Origin: an uncultured Clostridia bacterium
GTDB taxonomy: Bacteria; Bacillota; Clostridia; Oscillospirales; Acutalibacteraceae
Direction: 5' to 3'
Length of the DNA stretch: 64,000 nucleotides
Assembly: GCA_944412495.1 (NCBI GenBank)
Contig: CALYBL010000017.1
Span: forward strand, 23,441-87,440
Shown here: piece after piece, positions 36,058-46,021 of the stretch
Layout: the number at the start of each line of letters is the position of its first letter
Numbering within the stretch: the first letter of the stretch is position 1
The notes under the pieces: model-generated
What the model was told of the DNA's origin: nothing
Databases searched by the model: none
The model's input: the letters and a program-made list of their open reading frames with translations, nothing else
Position numbers and translations under genes: made by a program

Positions 36058-37166
36058 TGTATATTAATAAAAATTTCCCCAGCAGTCATACACAATCATA
36101 TCATTTACTTGAATTAATTGCCATATCGGGCGAATTCCCTGCCAATCAATTAAATCGTCTGCCTGGTGGTTACTTCTATAAATCAAATATTATAAAAAGC
36201 CTAAAACAAAAACAACTTATTCGCACTTACTACCGAGACAAGCTTCGTGGATATAGGCTTACTTCATATTCTAAATCATTTCTTTTAAATAAAAATCCTA
36301 AACGTTTCGAGCTTGCATTAGAAGGCTCTGGCGATACTAATCATATTAAAACTGAATTTTCAAGGAGGCTTAGGCTTCATCGTATTGCTGAAGCTACAGT
36401 TACTATGGTAAATGCAGGCATATCAGTATTTAGAGATGAAAAACCAGACATTTTTTCTTCGACATATAATGTAAATATGAATAAATTCAGCCCGGCATTT
36501 TATAATTCCCGTGAAATAAAAGAAATGAGATTAAAATTCGTAAAAATTAAAGGTGCTCGTGCAGTAGGAGTTTTATTAACTAACCAAGATGTTTTTATTA
36601 CATATAATTTGGGCGGGTCTTTGATGAAATGGGAATATAAAGCAGAAATGAGGATGAAAGCTTTAATAAAATCAATTCTATGTAGTGAACATCAATGTTT
36701 ACATTATTTTTCTGAAGATATAAAAGGATTAATATTAGCAGATAATATGGAGCTTGCTTATGATTTATTAATCAATAATTGCGGTAAGCAGTATTTTCTT
36801 CTTGACGGCAACTATGAGCATTTTTATTTTATCACCAACGACCGTAGAGGCGAAAAGCTGCTGCGGATGATGTGCAGCGCGGAACTGTCCGAAGAGATGG
36901 AAGCTCTCCTGATGTCAGATTTGTGGGAGAAGGACGAGAGACTTACCATAGAAAACGACGCTATCGACAGCAATGGCAATCCTGTTCTTTTCGCCTATAC
37001 CTGCGACCTGCCCCGCATCAAGCGGTTCGATACGGCGCTCAGGCTTCAAGACAAAATTGGTACGCTTATCTGTTTTGATTTTCAGGCGGAAGCTCTCCGC
37101 CGCTGCTGCGGGGAGCAGATACGGTTTCAAACTATAAACTTTGGAAAATGGGAAAGGAGGTTTTAG
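36058..37166 (+). pseudogene. Frameshifted ICE gene upstream of virD4, with non-ATG start
   Basis: Two frames join to give one natural protein. Frame 1 is open from CTG 36058 (nine bases after gaggtgg) and reads SSHTQSYHLLELIAISGEF to KTEF; at the T-run 36358-36360 the frame must shift by one to continue as SRRLRLHRIAEATVTMVNAG and on to TAG 37164-37166. In frame 1 a stop follows soon after the T-run; in the second frame a TGA (36354-36356) precedes it. One missing T explains it. The N-terminus looks like a winged helix. It overlaps virD4 by 19 bp. GC content rises from about 36.8 kb. Function unknown. Confidence 0.6.
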
Positions 37167-39070
37167 CCTTAAAACGCAAAAGATTGTTTTCGCTTCTCTT
37201 CGGCCTGCCGCCGCTTCTTTTTGCCTTGCTCTTCGGCGGCGGGTACATCGCGCAGTTTATCCGAAACTACAATGAATGGCAGAACGCAGGCGGCACACCC
37301 GGAGGTGGGACATCACCGGAAATGCCGTCATTTTCTTTATTCACTTGCTTTGAGACGATATTCACTTTTCCATATGGGATAATCGGCGTTTTTATTTGCA
37401 TCGGCGTGCTGTCTCTACTCATTATCATTGTAATGCGGATGGGGTACGGAGATACAGGAGAATATGACAAAGACAGGAATTTTATCTATTCCAGAAAAGG
37501 CACTTATGGCACTTCCGGATTCCTGTCTGAACAGGAAGCAAAAGAAGTGCTGGATCTGGTTCCCAGCCTGAAGCATCATAACGGCACCATTCTCGGTACG
37601 TTAAACGGCAAGTATGTGTGTGTGCCGGAGGATAGCCGGCTTAACCGGAATATCGCTGTGTACGGCGCCAGCGGGTCAATGAAGACCCGTGCCTACTGTA
37701 TCAACCGTATTCTTCAGGCGGCCGCAGCGCACGACGAATCCAAGCAGGAATCGCTGATTATCTGCGATCCAAAATCTGAGTTGTACGAAACCACCAGTAG
37801 CTACTTGCAGGAACAGGGCTATACCGTCCGTGTGTTCAATCTGGTATCGCCAGAACACTCGGATTCCTGGGCCTGCCTTTCGGAGATTGAAGGTGATGAG
37901 CTGATGGCGCAGCTCTTTTGTGACGTCATCATTAAAAATACCGGCAGCGAGCGGGGCGACCACTTCTGGGACAGCGCAGAAATGAATCTCCTCAAGGCTT
38001 TGGTTTTGTATGTGGAGCAAGGATACCCAGAGGGACACAGGACAATGGAAGAGGTTTACAGGCTGATCACGCACACGTCGGAAAAAGAACTAAGCAGTTT
38101 GCTCGACCTGCTCCCCTCCACCCACCCGGCCAAAGCTCCCTATGCGATTTTCAAGCAGGCGTCCGATACGGTGCGCAGCGGCGTTATCATCGGCCTCGGC
38201 TCGCGTTTGCAGGTTTTTCAAAACAAGAAAATCTGCAATATGACGAACTTTGATGAAATCGACCTGGAGCTGCCGGGGCAAAAGCCCTGTGCCTATTATG
38301 TTGTCAATTCCGACCAGGACAGTACCTTTGATTTTTTAAGTTCCCTTTTTATTGCCTTTTGTTTTATTAAGTTGGTGAGATACGCCGATAAAAACTGTCC
38401 GGGCGGTAAGCTGCCTGTCCCAGTGCATGTGTTGGGCGAAGAACTGACCGCCTGCGGGGTCATTCCCGATTTGTCACGCAAAATCAGCGTTATCCGTTCC
38501 CGCAATATATCCATGAGTTGTGTGTTTCAAAATCTTGCCGGATTACAAAATCGTTATCCATACAATCAGTGGCAGGAGATTTTAGGAAACTGCGACATCC
38601 AGTACTTTCTTGGCTGCTCCGATCCGCTGACAGCGGAATACATTAGCGAACGGTCGGGTGAGGTATCCGTATATGTGCAGAGTAAAGCAAAACAGCTTAA
38701 CACATGGAGGGTAAGTAACTACACGCCGGAATACCGTGAAACCAGCGGCGTCGGCCGGCGCAAGCTTTTAACGACGGATGAAGTATTACGTCTTCCGGTC
38801 ACTCAGGCATTGGTCATTATTCGCGGACGAAAGATTCTAAAAGTAGATAAGTTAGACTATACTCGGCATCCGGAAGCAACTAAGTTAAAGTCATGCAAAG
38901 CTTCTATACATATACCTGAGTGGAACAAATTTCAAAGAAAGGAGGTGGACATGCCGTCGAAGCCTAAGAAACTTACCGGCCGAAAGCCAAAGTCGCCGGA
39001 TGCGCAGAAATCCCAGCCGGGCTTTGTTCCGGCAACCAAGGACGATATCATGTCGTCTGAAAATCATTAA
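37148..39070 (+). CDS. VirD4/TraG-type coupling protein
   Basis: 640 residues. Two transmembrane helices (about 12-37 and 76-98) anchor a cytoplasmic ATPase that brings DNA-protein substrates to the pore. Walker A is GASGSMKT (173-180). The expected Walker B Asp-Glu pair reads G430-E431-E432 in VHVLGEELTACG, with Gly where VirD4 proteins usually have Asp. The later motif VIRSRNISMSCVFQNLAGL fits the TraG/VirD4 family. The start is unclear: ATG 37148 lies before the binding site aaggagg (37153-37159), and there is no ATG, GTG or TTG right after it. Confidence 0.85.
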   Translation: MGKEVLALKRKRLFSLLFGLPPLLFALLFGGGYIAQFIRNYNEWQNAGGTPGGGTSPEMPSFSLFTCFETIFTFPYGIIGVFICIGVLSLLIIIVMRMGYGDTGEYDKDRNFIYSRKGTYGTSGFLSEQEAKEVLDLVPSLKHHNGTILGTLNGKYVCVPEDSRLNRNIAVYGASGSMKTRAYCINRILQAAAAHDESKQESLIICDPKSELYETTSSYLQEQGYTVRVFNLVSPEHSDSWACLSEIEGDELMAQLFCDVIIKNTGSERGDHFWDSAEMNLLKALVLYVEQGYPEGHRTMEEVYRLITHTSEKELSSLLDLLPSTHPAKAPYAIFKQASDTVRSGVIIGLGSRLQVFQNKKICNMTNFDEIDLELPGQKPCAYYVVNSDQDSTFDFLSSLFIAFCFIKLVRYADKNCPGGKLPVPVHVLGEELTACGVIPDLSRKISVIRSRNISMSCVFQNLAGLQNRYPYNQWQEILGNCDIQYFLGCSDPLTAEYISERSGEVSVYVQSKAKQLNTWRVSNYTPEYRETSGVGRRKLLTTDEVLRLPVTQALVIIRGRKILKVDKLDYTRHPEATKLKSCKASIHIPEWNKFQRKEVDMPSKPKKLTGRKPKSPDAQKSQPGFVPATKDDIMSSENH

Positions 39071-39085
39071 TTAAGGAGGTAACCT

Positions 39086-40303
39086 ATGGCAAAAAAGAAC
39101 ACAGAAAATTTGGAAGCAGCGGCTGAGGAATTGACGGTACAGCCTGAGATTCCGGCCGCTGAAACGGAGGAAATGGATGAACAAACAGACGTCGCGCAGG
39201 TTCCGGTTTCAGAAATCCCCGAGGAAGCGCCCGCTGAAGCTATGGAAGCTCCCAAGCCTAAGCGTACCCGCCGCAAGAAAGCGGCTGTTGAGGAGACCGG
39301 CAGCATATCCATCCCTGAAACATCAGAAACCGCGTTGCCGGAGGAAGATGTGCAGGCCAATATGGAATCGTCAGATAAAACCTTTATTTCAACACCTACG
39401 CCCATTCTAACACTGGAAGCTGGTGATGATGTTGATACTGAGGAAAGACTTGCAGATATTAATTGGCATGAAATTCATAATGCTTATCGTACTCACAAAT
39501 TGTTGACAGGGCAGCTTGGTGGAATTGAACAAACAGATAACGGCCGAACAATAGCAATCGTTAATTATAAAGGATATAGGGTTGTTATTCCATTAAAAGA
39601 AATGGTAATAAATATGCCAAATGATTTATCAGGAAAAGAATATAACGATATGATTGTTAGGCAAAATAAATTGTTGAGCAACATGCTGGGTGCGGAAATT
39701 GATTTTATCATTAAAGGTATTGATTCCAAAACCCGAAGTATTGTCGCCAGCCGTAAAGAAGCCATGTTGAAAAAGCGCAAAATTTTCTATATGGATACCG
39801 ACGCTTCTGGGAAATACCGTATTTACGAAGGACGGATTATTCAGGCAAGGATTATTTCAGTCGCTGAAAAGGCTATACGTATTGAGGCGTTCGGCGTTGA
39901 ATGTTCCATTATGGCAAGAAATTTGTCTTGGAATTGGATTGGTGATGCACATGACTCTTTTTCTGTAGGTGATAAAATTCTTATCCGTGTTATCGATATT
40001 AATAGAGATAATTTAGAAAATATTACTATAAAAGCAGATGTAAAAAGTACTTCAGACAGCAATAATTATGATAATCTAAAGGCATGTCGAGTACAAAGCA
40101 AATATGCCGGCAAAGTAACTGATGTACATAATGGCGTAGTATACATAAGGCTTATGAATGGAGTAAATGCAATCGCACACTCCTGCTATGACCACCGACG
40201 TCCCGGTCAAAAGGACGATGTCAGCTTTGTAGTCACCAAAATAGATGAAGAGCGCAGCATAGCTATCGGAATTATTACACGAATTATCAAACAAAACCTA
40301 TAG
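39086..40303 (+). CDS. S1-domain RNA-binding-like protein of the ICE
   Basis: 405 residues. The first 130 residues are acidic and Ala/Glu/Pro-rich with a Lys/Arg patch (KPKRTRRKKA). The second half contains two S1-like OB-fold repeats (about 245-320 with YEGRIIQARIISV, and 330-405 with YAGKVTDVHNGVVYIRL). S1 domains bind RNA or single-stranded DNA. Proteins of this type occur next to VirD4 in gut clostridial ICEs, perhaps to handle the transferred strand. An aaggaggt site precedes ATG 39086; a terminator follows. Confidence 0.65.
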   Translation: MAKKNTENLEAAAEELTVQPEIPAAETEEMDEQTDVAQVPVSEIPEEAPAEAMEAPKPKRTRRKKAAVEETGSISIPETSETALPEEDVQANMESSDKTFISTPTPILTLEAGDDVDTEERLADINWHEIHNAYRTHKLLTGQLGGIEQTDNGRTIAIVNYKGYRVVIPLKEMVINMPNDLSGKEYNDMIVRQNKLLSNMLGAEIDFIIKGIDSKTRSIVASRKEAMLKKRKIFYMDTDASGKYRIYEGRIIQARIISVAEKAIRIEAFGVECSIMARNLSWNWIGDAHDSFSVGDKILIRVIDINRDNLENITIKADVKSTSDSNNYDNLKACRVQSKYAGKVTDVHNGVVYIRLMNGVNAIAHSCYDHRRPGQKDDVSFVVTKIDEERSIAIGIITRIIKQNL

Positions 40304-40351
40304 GAAAACTACTATACTGTTTCTAATTTATCAAATTAATAATTTTAAATT

Positions 40352-40384
40352 AAGACATTCTTTAATAGAATGTCTTTTATTTTT
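40352..40384 (+). terminator. Terminator after the S1-domain gene
   Basis: Perfect 10-bp stem aagacattct (40352-40361) / agaatgtctt (40367-40376), 5-nt loop, followed by ttatttttt-like T-rich DNA. Confidence 0.85.
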
Positions 40385-40404
40385 AAACAAGAAAGGATTA
40401 AAAA

Positions 40405-43400
40405 ATGAAAAAAATTTTTTCTGTTAAAGGCACAAAATTACTTACACTAATATTATCAATTATCTTAATAATGATGGCAATTCCAATCAATGTGTTTGCA
40501 TTTGATTATGCCGAGGGGCAAAAGGTATATGCCCGTCTCGGCAGGCAGTTTGTAGGTGCAGATGACTCAAAGGTATATCATAATCCGGAGGATTATGTTC
40601 TCATCTATAAAGAAGATGGTACAACATATTTTCGGCAGGATGGCCATTCCAATGCAAGAGCTCATATGTACTTGTACACCCAAAATAATATTGACGAGCA
40701 ATGGGTTTATTGCATTGAAAATGGAGTAGAATTTGGCAATGGAAAGCGTTATACTTCCGAAAATGGCAATAATTCTAAATTTTTTATGAATCTTCCTAAT
40801 GATATAAAATATGGAATTTGTTTAGCACTATCAGTCGGTTGGCAGCCCAATAAGCCATTACCGATAGCTGGAATTAATCAAGATGATTTTTTCTTTGCAA
40901 CTCAGGTTATCATTTGGGAATATGAGCAGGGATTAAGAAAAAGCCCAACTCAAATTGAAGATAATGGACCTATTAAAGCAAATCAGTTTTATAAGACTAT
41001 AGAAGGAAAAAGCTTTGAAACTGCATATCACTGGATATTACAGCAGATGGCACAACATGCTACCATTCCAAGCTTTGCAGCTTCTGAACAGGCAGAAGCA
41101 CCAACTTATGAGCTAAAATATGATGCTAATGCACAGCAATATTCTGTAACATTAACAGATGAAAACAATCTGTGTATCGATTTTTTGAACACAAGTGAAA
41201 GCAATATTTCTATAACTCGTAATGGAAATCAATATACATTTACTACAAAAGAATTTATTCAAGAACCGATTTGTATAGAATACAAGAAGAATATTAATTC
41301 ATCTGATACTCCACTCCTTTTATGGGGAAGCCCAGGGTATCAAACAATGGTTACTGGTGCCAGCGATCCGGTTAAATTTTATCTAAATTTTACAGCAGAA
41401 TCATTCGGCAGTATTTTAATTAAAAAAACGTCTGAAGATGGTAATATTTCTAATATTCCATTTCATATTAGTGGCAATAATATGGAACAAACTGTTTGTA
41501 CTTTAAATGATGGTACAATATTTATTGACAACTTAAGTCCCGGAAATTACGAAATAACTGAGCTGACACAGGATAAATATGAATCAATTGAAAAGCAAAC
41601 CGTAACGGTGGTTTCTGGGGAAACTACAACAATAAATTTCAATAATGTCCTCAAACGCGGGGAATTAAGTGTTACAAAGACTTCAGAAGATGGCTTTATT
41701 GAAGGAAAAGTTTTTCATCTTTTTGGTATAAGTTTTTCGGGATTTCCGGTAAACGAATACGCCGTAACAGATGAGAATGGCATTGCTACTTTTGAGGATG
41801 TCCTGATTTCCGGAGATACACCATATACACTCGAAGAGGTGGGTACGGAGGACAAATACGTTATCCCCGACCCACAGCAGGCTACGGTTGAATGGAATAA
41901 AGTAACATATAAGTCTTTTGACAATGTGCTGAAGAAATGGCGTGCCATTCTAACGAAATCTGACAGTGAGACCGAAACCGCCCAAGGCGACGCCAGTCTT
42001 GAAAAGGCCGGATACGGCGTGTTCAGGGACGGCCAGCTGATAGACAGTTATTTTACAGGGTTGAACGGCGATTTTGCGACAGAATGGTATCCCTGTGGTG
42101 ATAATTGGACCATCAAGGAGATAGAATCCAGCGAGGGCTACCTGCTGAACCCGGAGGTTTACGACGTCGGCGCCGAGCCGGAGCTGTACGAACTAGAGTA
42201 CAACGAAGTTGCTATTGATGCAAATGAAGATGTAATAAAAGGCCGGATTGCCATCCTGAAACACACTGATGATGGCTCCACGCAGATTGAGACACCCGAG
42301 AAAGGCGCAGAATTTCAGATGTACTTACGTTCTGCCGGCTCCTACGAAAATGCCAAGGAGAGCGAACGGGATATCCTGATTTGTGATGAATTTGGTTATG
42401 CTGAGAGCAAGGATGTACCCTATGGCTGGTACCGTATTCATCAGACCAAAGGCTGGGACGGCAGAGAATTTATCAAGGATTTTGATGTATATATTTCTGA
42501 GGATGGACAAGTATACCGATACCTTTTGAACAATAAGCAGTTTGAGAGCCGCATCAAAATCGTTAAAAAGGATGCCGAAACCGGAAACACAGTTTCCTCG
42601 TCTGGACATGGCTATCAACTATACGACCCACAAGGAAACAAAATCACTATGACAATAACCTATCCAGAAATTGTGGAGATTGATACTTTCTACACAGCGG
42701 AAGATGGAACACTTATCACTCCAGAAAATTTACCCTACGGCAAGGGCTATTCGCTGGTTGAAGTAGAAACGGTGGAACCCTATGTACTGGATTCCACTCC
42801 GGTCTATTTCGATATTACTGCGGAGAACGCCAGTGAGCAGGACGGCGTGACCGTTGTGATAGTGGAAAAAGAGAACATACCGCAGAAAGGCACCATCTCC
42901 CTTTATAAAGACGGTGAGATATTTTCGAGCGTTACTACCTCCGGCGGTGGGAACAGCCCACTCCTGTATCAGCCGGTTTACAGCAAAGCCGGTCTGGGTG
43001 GCAGCATCTATGATGTGGTCGCCACAAAGGATATCATTTCAGGTGGCGTACTGCGTTACAACGCAGGCGAAACGGTAACAACCTTAACCACCGGACCTGA
43101 CGGCTGGGCGGTCAGTGAACTTTTGTATTTGTCCACTTACCAAATTTTTGAACGGAAAGCACCGTACGGCATGACGCTCAATCCGGAACCGGTCACGGTA
43201 ACACTCTCCTATGCTGGTCAGCATGTGGAGATCACCTTTGCCGAAGCACATATTACCAACGAAAGGCAGAAAGTTCAAATTGATCTGCAAAAAATTCTGG
43301 AACAGGACGAGGGTTTCGGTCTGGGAATAAACGGAGAAATTCAGAACGTTGCCTGGGGCCTCTACGCTGCCGAGCAGCTTACTGCTACGGATGGCAGCAT

Positions 43401-44391
43401 CATTCCGGCAGACGGGCTGCTGGAAATCCTATACTGCGATGAAACCGGCAAGGCAACATTCAAAACCGACATACCGGTAGACTCGAAGCTGTATGTCAAG
43501 GAGTATGCAACCGACAGCCACTACGTTATCTCTAATGAAAAGTATACGGTTGAATTTTCTTACCAAGGGCAGGATATATCCACCGTCCACATCAGCGTAA
43601 ATGACGGTGAACCAATTGAAAATGAATTGATTCGCGGAAATATCTATGGTATGAAAATAAATGAGGACGGCGAAGAAGTTGCCGGAGCAATCTTTGGGCT
43701 GTTTGCACCGGATAAAACCGAATTCACGGAAGAAAATGCCCTGATGACTGACGAATCTGATGAATTTGGCGAATTTGCATTTTTAGGAGTGCCTTTTGGG
43801 GAATGGATAATCAAGGAATTGTCCTGTCCACCACAATTTGTTCTTTCTGGAGAACTCTTCCGGGTAACGGTGATTGAGCAGGCACAACGTATTGAAATCA
43901 AATCAATTAATAAATGGATAACTGGAACTGTACAAGTAATAAAAGTGGATAAGAATAATCCAGAAAACAAACTATCCGGCGCTGTTTTTAGCATTTATCT
44001 TGATGTTAATGGTAATAAAACATATGACCATGAAATTGACACTTTTGTTAGCAATCTTATTGAAACTCAAACAGGAGTATATCAGTTAAATGAATTAAAA
44101 TATAATGGATATTTTCTATTTGAAGAAAAAAGTCCAGAGGGATTTATTGCAGATGATAAGTACTATTACTTTGAGATAAACAGTAACGATATAAAAGAAA
44201 TTGAAAATGAAGCAGGTGTCGGATTTACAAATCAACCACAATCTGGAGTAATAAGTCATCCAGAAACTCATAATCCCAAAACAGGTGATAATACAAATAT
44301 TTGGTTATGGATATGTCTTGCCACAGGCGCATTAACAGTAATAGCTACTTGCAGTGTAATAGGATTTAAACATCATAAAAAGTCTAATTAA
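40405..44391 (+). CDS. Cell-wall-anchored adhesin: thioester domain, Cna-B/SpaA repeats, NPKTG signal
   Basis: 1,328 residues. Signal peptide 1-32; an N-terminal thioester (TQxA-like) domain with Cys103 in VYCIENG and Gln167 in ATQVIIWE, the pair that forms an internal thioester in covalent adhesins; then about eight Cna-B/SpaA-like beta repeats (from residue 335, e.g. SILIKKTSEDG and ITELTQDKYE); NPKTG at 1290-1294, membrane helix and KKS tail. It could attach donor to recipient or to host surfaces during mating, as surface proteins of other ICEs do. The GC-rich middle (about 41.9-43.6 kb) contrasts with AT-rich ends. No sortase is in the window. Confidence 0.85.
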   Translation: MKKIFSVKGTKLLTLILSIILIMMAIPINVFAFDYAEGQKVYARLGRQFVGADDSKVYHNPEDYVLIYKEDGTTYFRQDGHSNARAHMYLYTQNNIDEQWVYCIENGVEFGNGKRYTSENGNNSKFFMNLPNDIKYGICLALSVGWQPNKPLPIAGINQDDFFFATQVIIWEYEQGLRKSPTQIEDNGPIKANQFYKTIEGKSFETAYHWILQQMAQHATIPSFAASEQAEAPTYELKYDANAQQYSVTLTDENNLCIDFLNTSESNISITRNGNQYTFTTKEFIQEPICIEYKKNINSSDTPLLLWGSPGYQTMVTGASDPVKFYLNFTAESFGSILIKKTSEDGNISNIPFHISGNNMEQTVCTLNDGTIFIDNLSPGNYEITELTQDKYESIEKQTVTVVSGETTTINFNNVLKRGELSVTKTSEDGFIEGKVFHLFGISFSGFPVNEYAVTDENGIATFEDVLISGDTPYTLEEVGTEDKYVIPDPQQATVEWNKVTYKSFDNVLKKWRAILTKSDSETETAQGDASLEKAGYGVFRDGQLIDSYFTGLNGDFATEWYPCGDNWTIKEIESSEGYLLNPEVYDVGAEPELYELEYNEVAIDANEDVIKGRIAILKHTDDGSTQIETPEKGAEFQMYLRSAGSYENAKESERDILICDEFGYAESKDVPYGWYRIHQTKGWDGREFIKDFDVYISEDGQVYRYLLNNKQFESRIKIVKKDAETGNTVSSSGHGYQLYDPQGNKITMTITYPEIVEIDTFYTAEDGTLITPENLPYGKGYSLVEVETVEPYVLDSTPVYFDITAENASEQDGVTVVIVEKENIPQKGTISLYKDGEIFSSVTTSGGGNSPLLYQPVYSKAGLGGSIYDVVATKDIISGGVLRYNAGETVTTLTTGPDGWAVSELLYLSTYQIFERKAPYGMTLNPEPVTVTLSYAGQHVEITFAEAHITNERQKVQIDLQKILEQDEGFGLGINGEIQNVAWGLYAAEQLTATDGSIIPADGLLEILYCDETGKATFKTDIPVDSKLYVKEYATDSHYVISNEKYTVEFSYQGQDISTVHISVNDGEPIENELIRGNIYGMKINEDGEEVAGAIFGLFAPDKTEFTEENALMTDESDEFGEFAFLGVPFGEWIIKELSCPPQFVLSGELFRVTVIEQAQRIEIKSINKWITGTVQVIKVDKNNPENKLSGAVFSIYLDVNGNKTYDHEIDTFVSNLIETQTGVYQLNELKYNGYFLFEEKSPEGFIADDKYYYFEINSNDIKEIENEAGVGFTNQPQSGVISHPETHNPKTGDNTNIWLWICLATGALTVIATCSVIGFKHHKKSN

Positions 44392-44402
44392 TAAACAATA
44401 TT

Positions 44403-44440
44403 ATAAAAGGCGTCAAAATATAAATTTTGACGCCTTTTAT
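44403..44440 (+). terminator. 16-bp terminator after the adhesin gene
   Basis: ataaaaggcgtcaaaa (44403-44418) and its exact complement (44425-44440), 6-nt loop tataaa. A-run and T-run on both sides allow termination in both directions. Confidence 0.9.
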
Positions 44441-44519
44441 TTGTAAATAGGTGATCTTTTTCAAAATTTACTATAATAATATATCAGCCTTTTAATGGCT
44501 GTTAATATAGGAGATGTTT

Positions 44520-44849
44520 ATGGATTTATATAGGTTATTATATGATTTCTTAAGTTCTGTCAAAGGTAACTGGCGTAACGCCATATTCGTTGAATGTCAC
44601 GATTGCCCATATACAGATAGTTTATGCCGAGGATACCTTTTGACAGCAACTTGCGATTGCAGACCAGTATTGTTTTCAGTTAATTGTTTTGAAGAATTAA
44701 CTTCGGAACCTATTATTAAGGAGGAATGTACAGGTGTAATAAATAGACAGGCTTTTGAAAATTTGTATATGAAGTGGCTTAAATGGAATATAGATAATCC
44801 AAAAGAATGCAGTATTTTACAACTCATAAGGCGTTATAACGATATGTAA
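44520..44849 (+). CDS. Small Cys-rich ICE protein
   Basis: 109 residues from ATG 44520 (taggag at 44508-44513 gives better spacing than for the ATG at 44514). It contains ECHDCPYTDSLC near the N-terminus and TCDC plus NCFEE later, so up to seven cysteines that could bind a metal. No signal peptide. The family is not recognised. It starts a group of small genes that runs to about 46.5 kb. Confidence 0.55.
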   Translation: MDLYRLLYDFLSSVKGNWRNAIFVECHDCPYTDSLCRGYLLTATCDCRPVLFSVNCFEELTSEPIIKEECTGVINRQAFENLYMKWLKWNIDNPKECSILQLIRRYNDM

Positions 44850-44866
44850 CATTGGAGATGATTAAC

Positions 44867-45268
44867 ATGACTAAAGTAAATATACACTGTCCGTATTGCG
44901 GTGCAAAAGCGACGCTGCGCCCTTCAAGTGACGTATATGGTGCAGCGGCAAAATCATATAGGTATCTTTATGTCTGCAACCGTTATCCTAAGTGCGATGC
45001 ATATGTAGCAGCTCATGAAAAGAGCAAATTGCCTATGGGCACATTAGCAAATGGTGAGTTAAGACATAAGCGGATTGAAGCTCATAAAGCCTTTGACTGG
45101 TTATGGAAAAGTGGGTTAATGTCAAAATGGCAAGCATATAAGTGGATGCAAGGCAAACTTGGTCTTAACGACAAACAAGCGCATATTGCTAAATTCAGCG
45201 ATTACATGTGCAATCAATTAATAAATATATGCAATGAAGTATATAAAAATCAAAGAAAAGCAGCATAA
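44867..45268 (+). CDS. Zinc-finger protein of the DUF3268 type
   Basis: 133 residues from ATG 44867, 8 bases after ggag; earlier in-frame codons at 44852-44858 overlap that site. A zinc-ribbon opens the protein (CPYCGAKATLRP), followed by VCNRYPKCDAYV, the second half of the metal site. The rest is helical and basic (KWQAYKWMQGKLG). DUF3268 zinc-finger proteins are frequent in mobile elements of Firmicutes; a DNA- or RNA-binding role is likely but not shown. Confidence 0.65.
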   Translation: MTKVNIHCPYCGAKATLRPSSDVYGAAAKSYRYLYVCNRYPKCDAYVAAHEKSKLPMGTLANGELRHKRIEAHKAFDWLWKSGLMSKWQAYKWMQGKLGLNDKQAHIAKFSDYMCNQLINICNEVYKNQRKAA

Positions 45269-45328
45269 GTAATAAATAAAAATGAATTAATTATCATAAA
45301 TCATTAAGATTTAGAAAGGACGTTGCAA

Positions 45329-46021
45329 ATGGAAAAATTATATACAGCAGTTGGCCGTTTTCAATATAAAGAACATACTGTAGGTGGCAAAGATTATCCA
45401 AAAGTAATTCTAAAAAATAAAGAATTGATTTTGGATATTCAAGAAATGATTGTGTGGTCTGTTTTGAATTGGCGGATACTTCCTGTCGAGCATATAAAAG
45501 CACTATATAATCACAAAATAATTGAATTAGACTTTTATTCTCAACGTAGTTTTGAAGAATGCTTATGCCGTCTTATTCAGCGTGGATTAGTTGCAGAAGG
45601 TATAGGTGATCAACCAATAGATGCTCTCTATGATTTGTTATCCGATTTATATATTATTCCTATATCCGATAGCTTATTATTGAAATTTATATCTTTTATT
45701 CGTTTAACTGTATTTTATAATCGCCCTTATTCCGTCACAAAAAAACTCTTAAAAAGAGATAAACGTTCGGCAGATGAAAGCAAAGTAATTATGCTGGCAA
45801 AACAAGCTACTCTTTCTACAGCAGAAATTATTAATTGTATTTCAAAAGATAAACTTATCTTAAAGAATGACAAAGACATTTTAGACACATTGTACTACGA
45901 CAAATATACTACAAGCGATAATATTTCAGCAGCAACGCGATATCTCAGAGAATGTCATCCTGTACTTACTTCTATTGCCAACCTTTATCTAAGGAAACAG
46001 CTTATATTTGAAAGGGTGTAA
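45329..46021 (+). CDS. Helical ICE protein of unknown function
   Basis: 230 residues from ATG 45329, eight bases after gaaagga. The N-terminal third has winged-helix-like strand and helix order (IVWSVLNWRILPVEHIKALY, then CLCRLIQRGLVAEGIG). No transmembrane segment. The stop codon overlaps the start of the next gene (TAATG), so translation is coupled to a membrane protein. Not assignable to a family by eye. Confidence 0.5.
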   Translation: MEKLYTAVGRFQYKEHTVGGKDYPKVILKNKELILDIQEMIVWSVLNWRILPVEHIKALYNHKIIELDFYSQRSFEECLCRLIQRGLVAEGIGDQPIDALYDLLSDLYIIPISDSLLLKFISFIRLTVFYNRPYSVTKKLLKRDKRSADESKVIMLAKQATLSTAEIINCISKDKLILKNDKDILDTLYYDKYTTSDNISAATRYLRECHPVLTSIANLYLRKQLIFERV

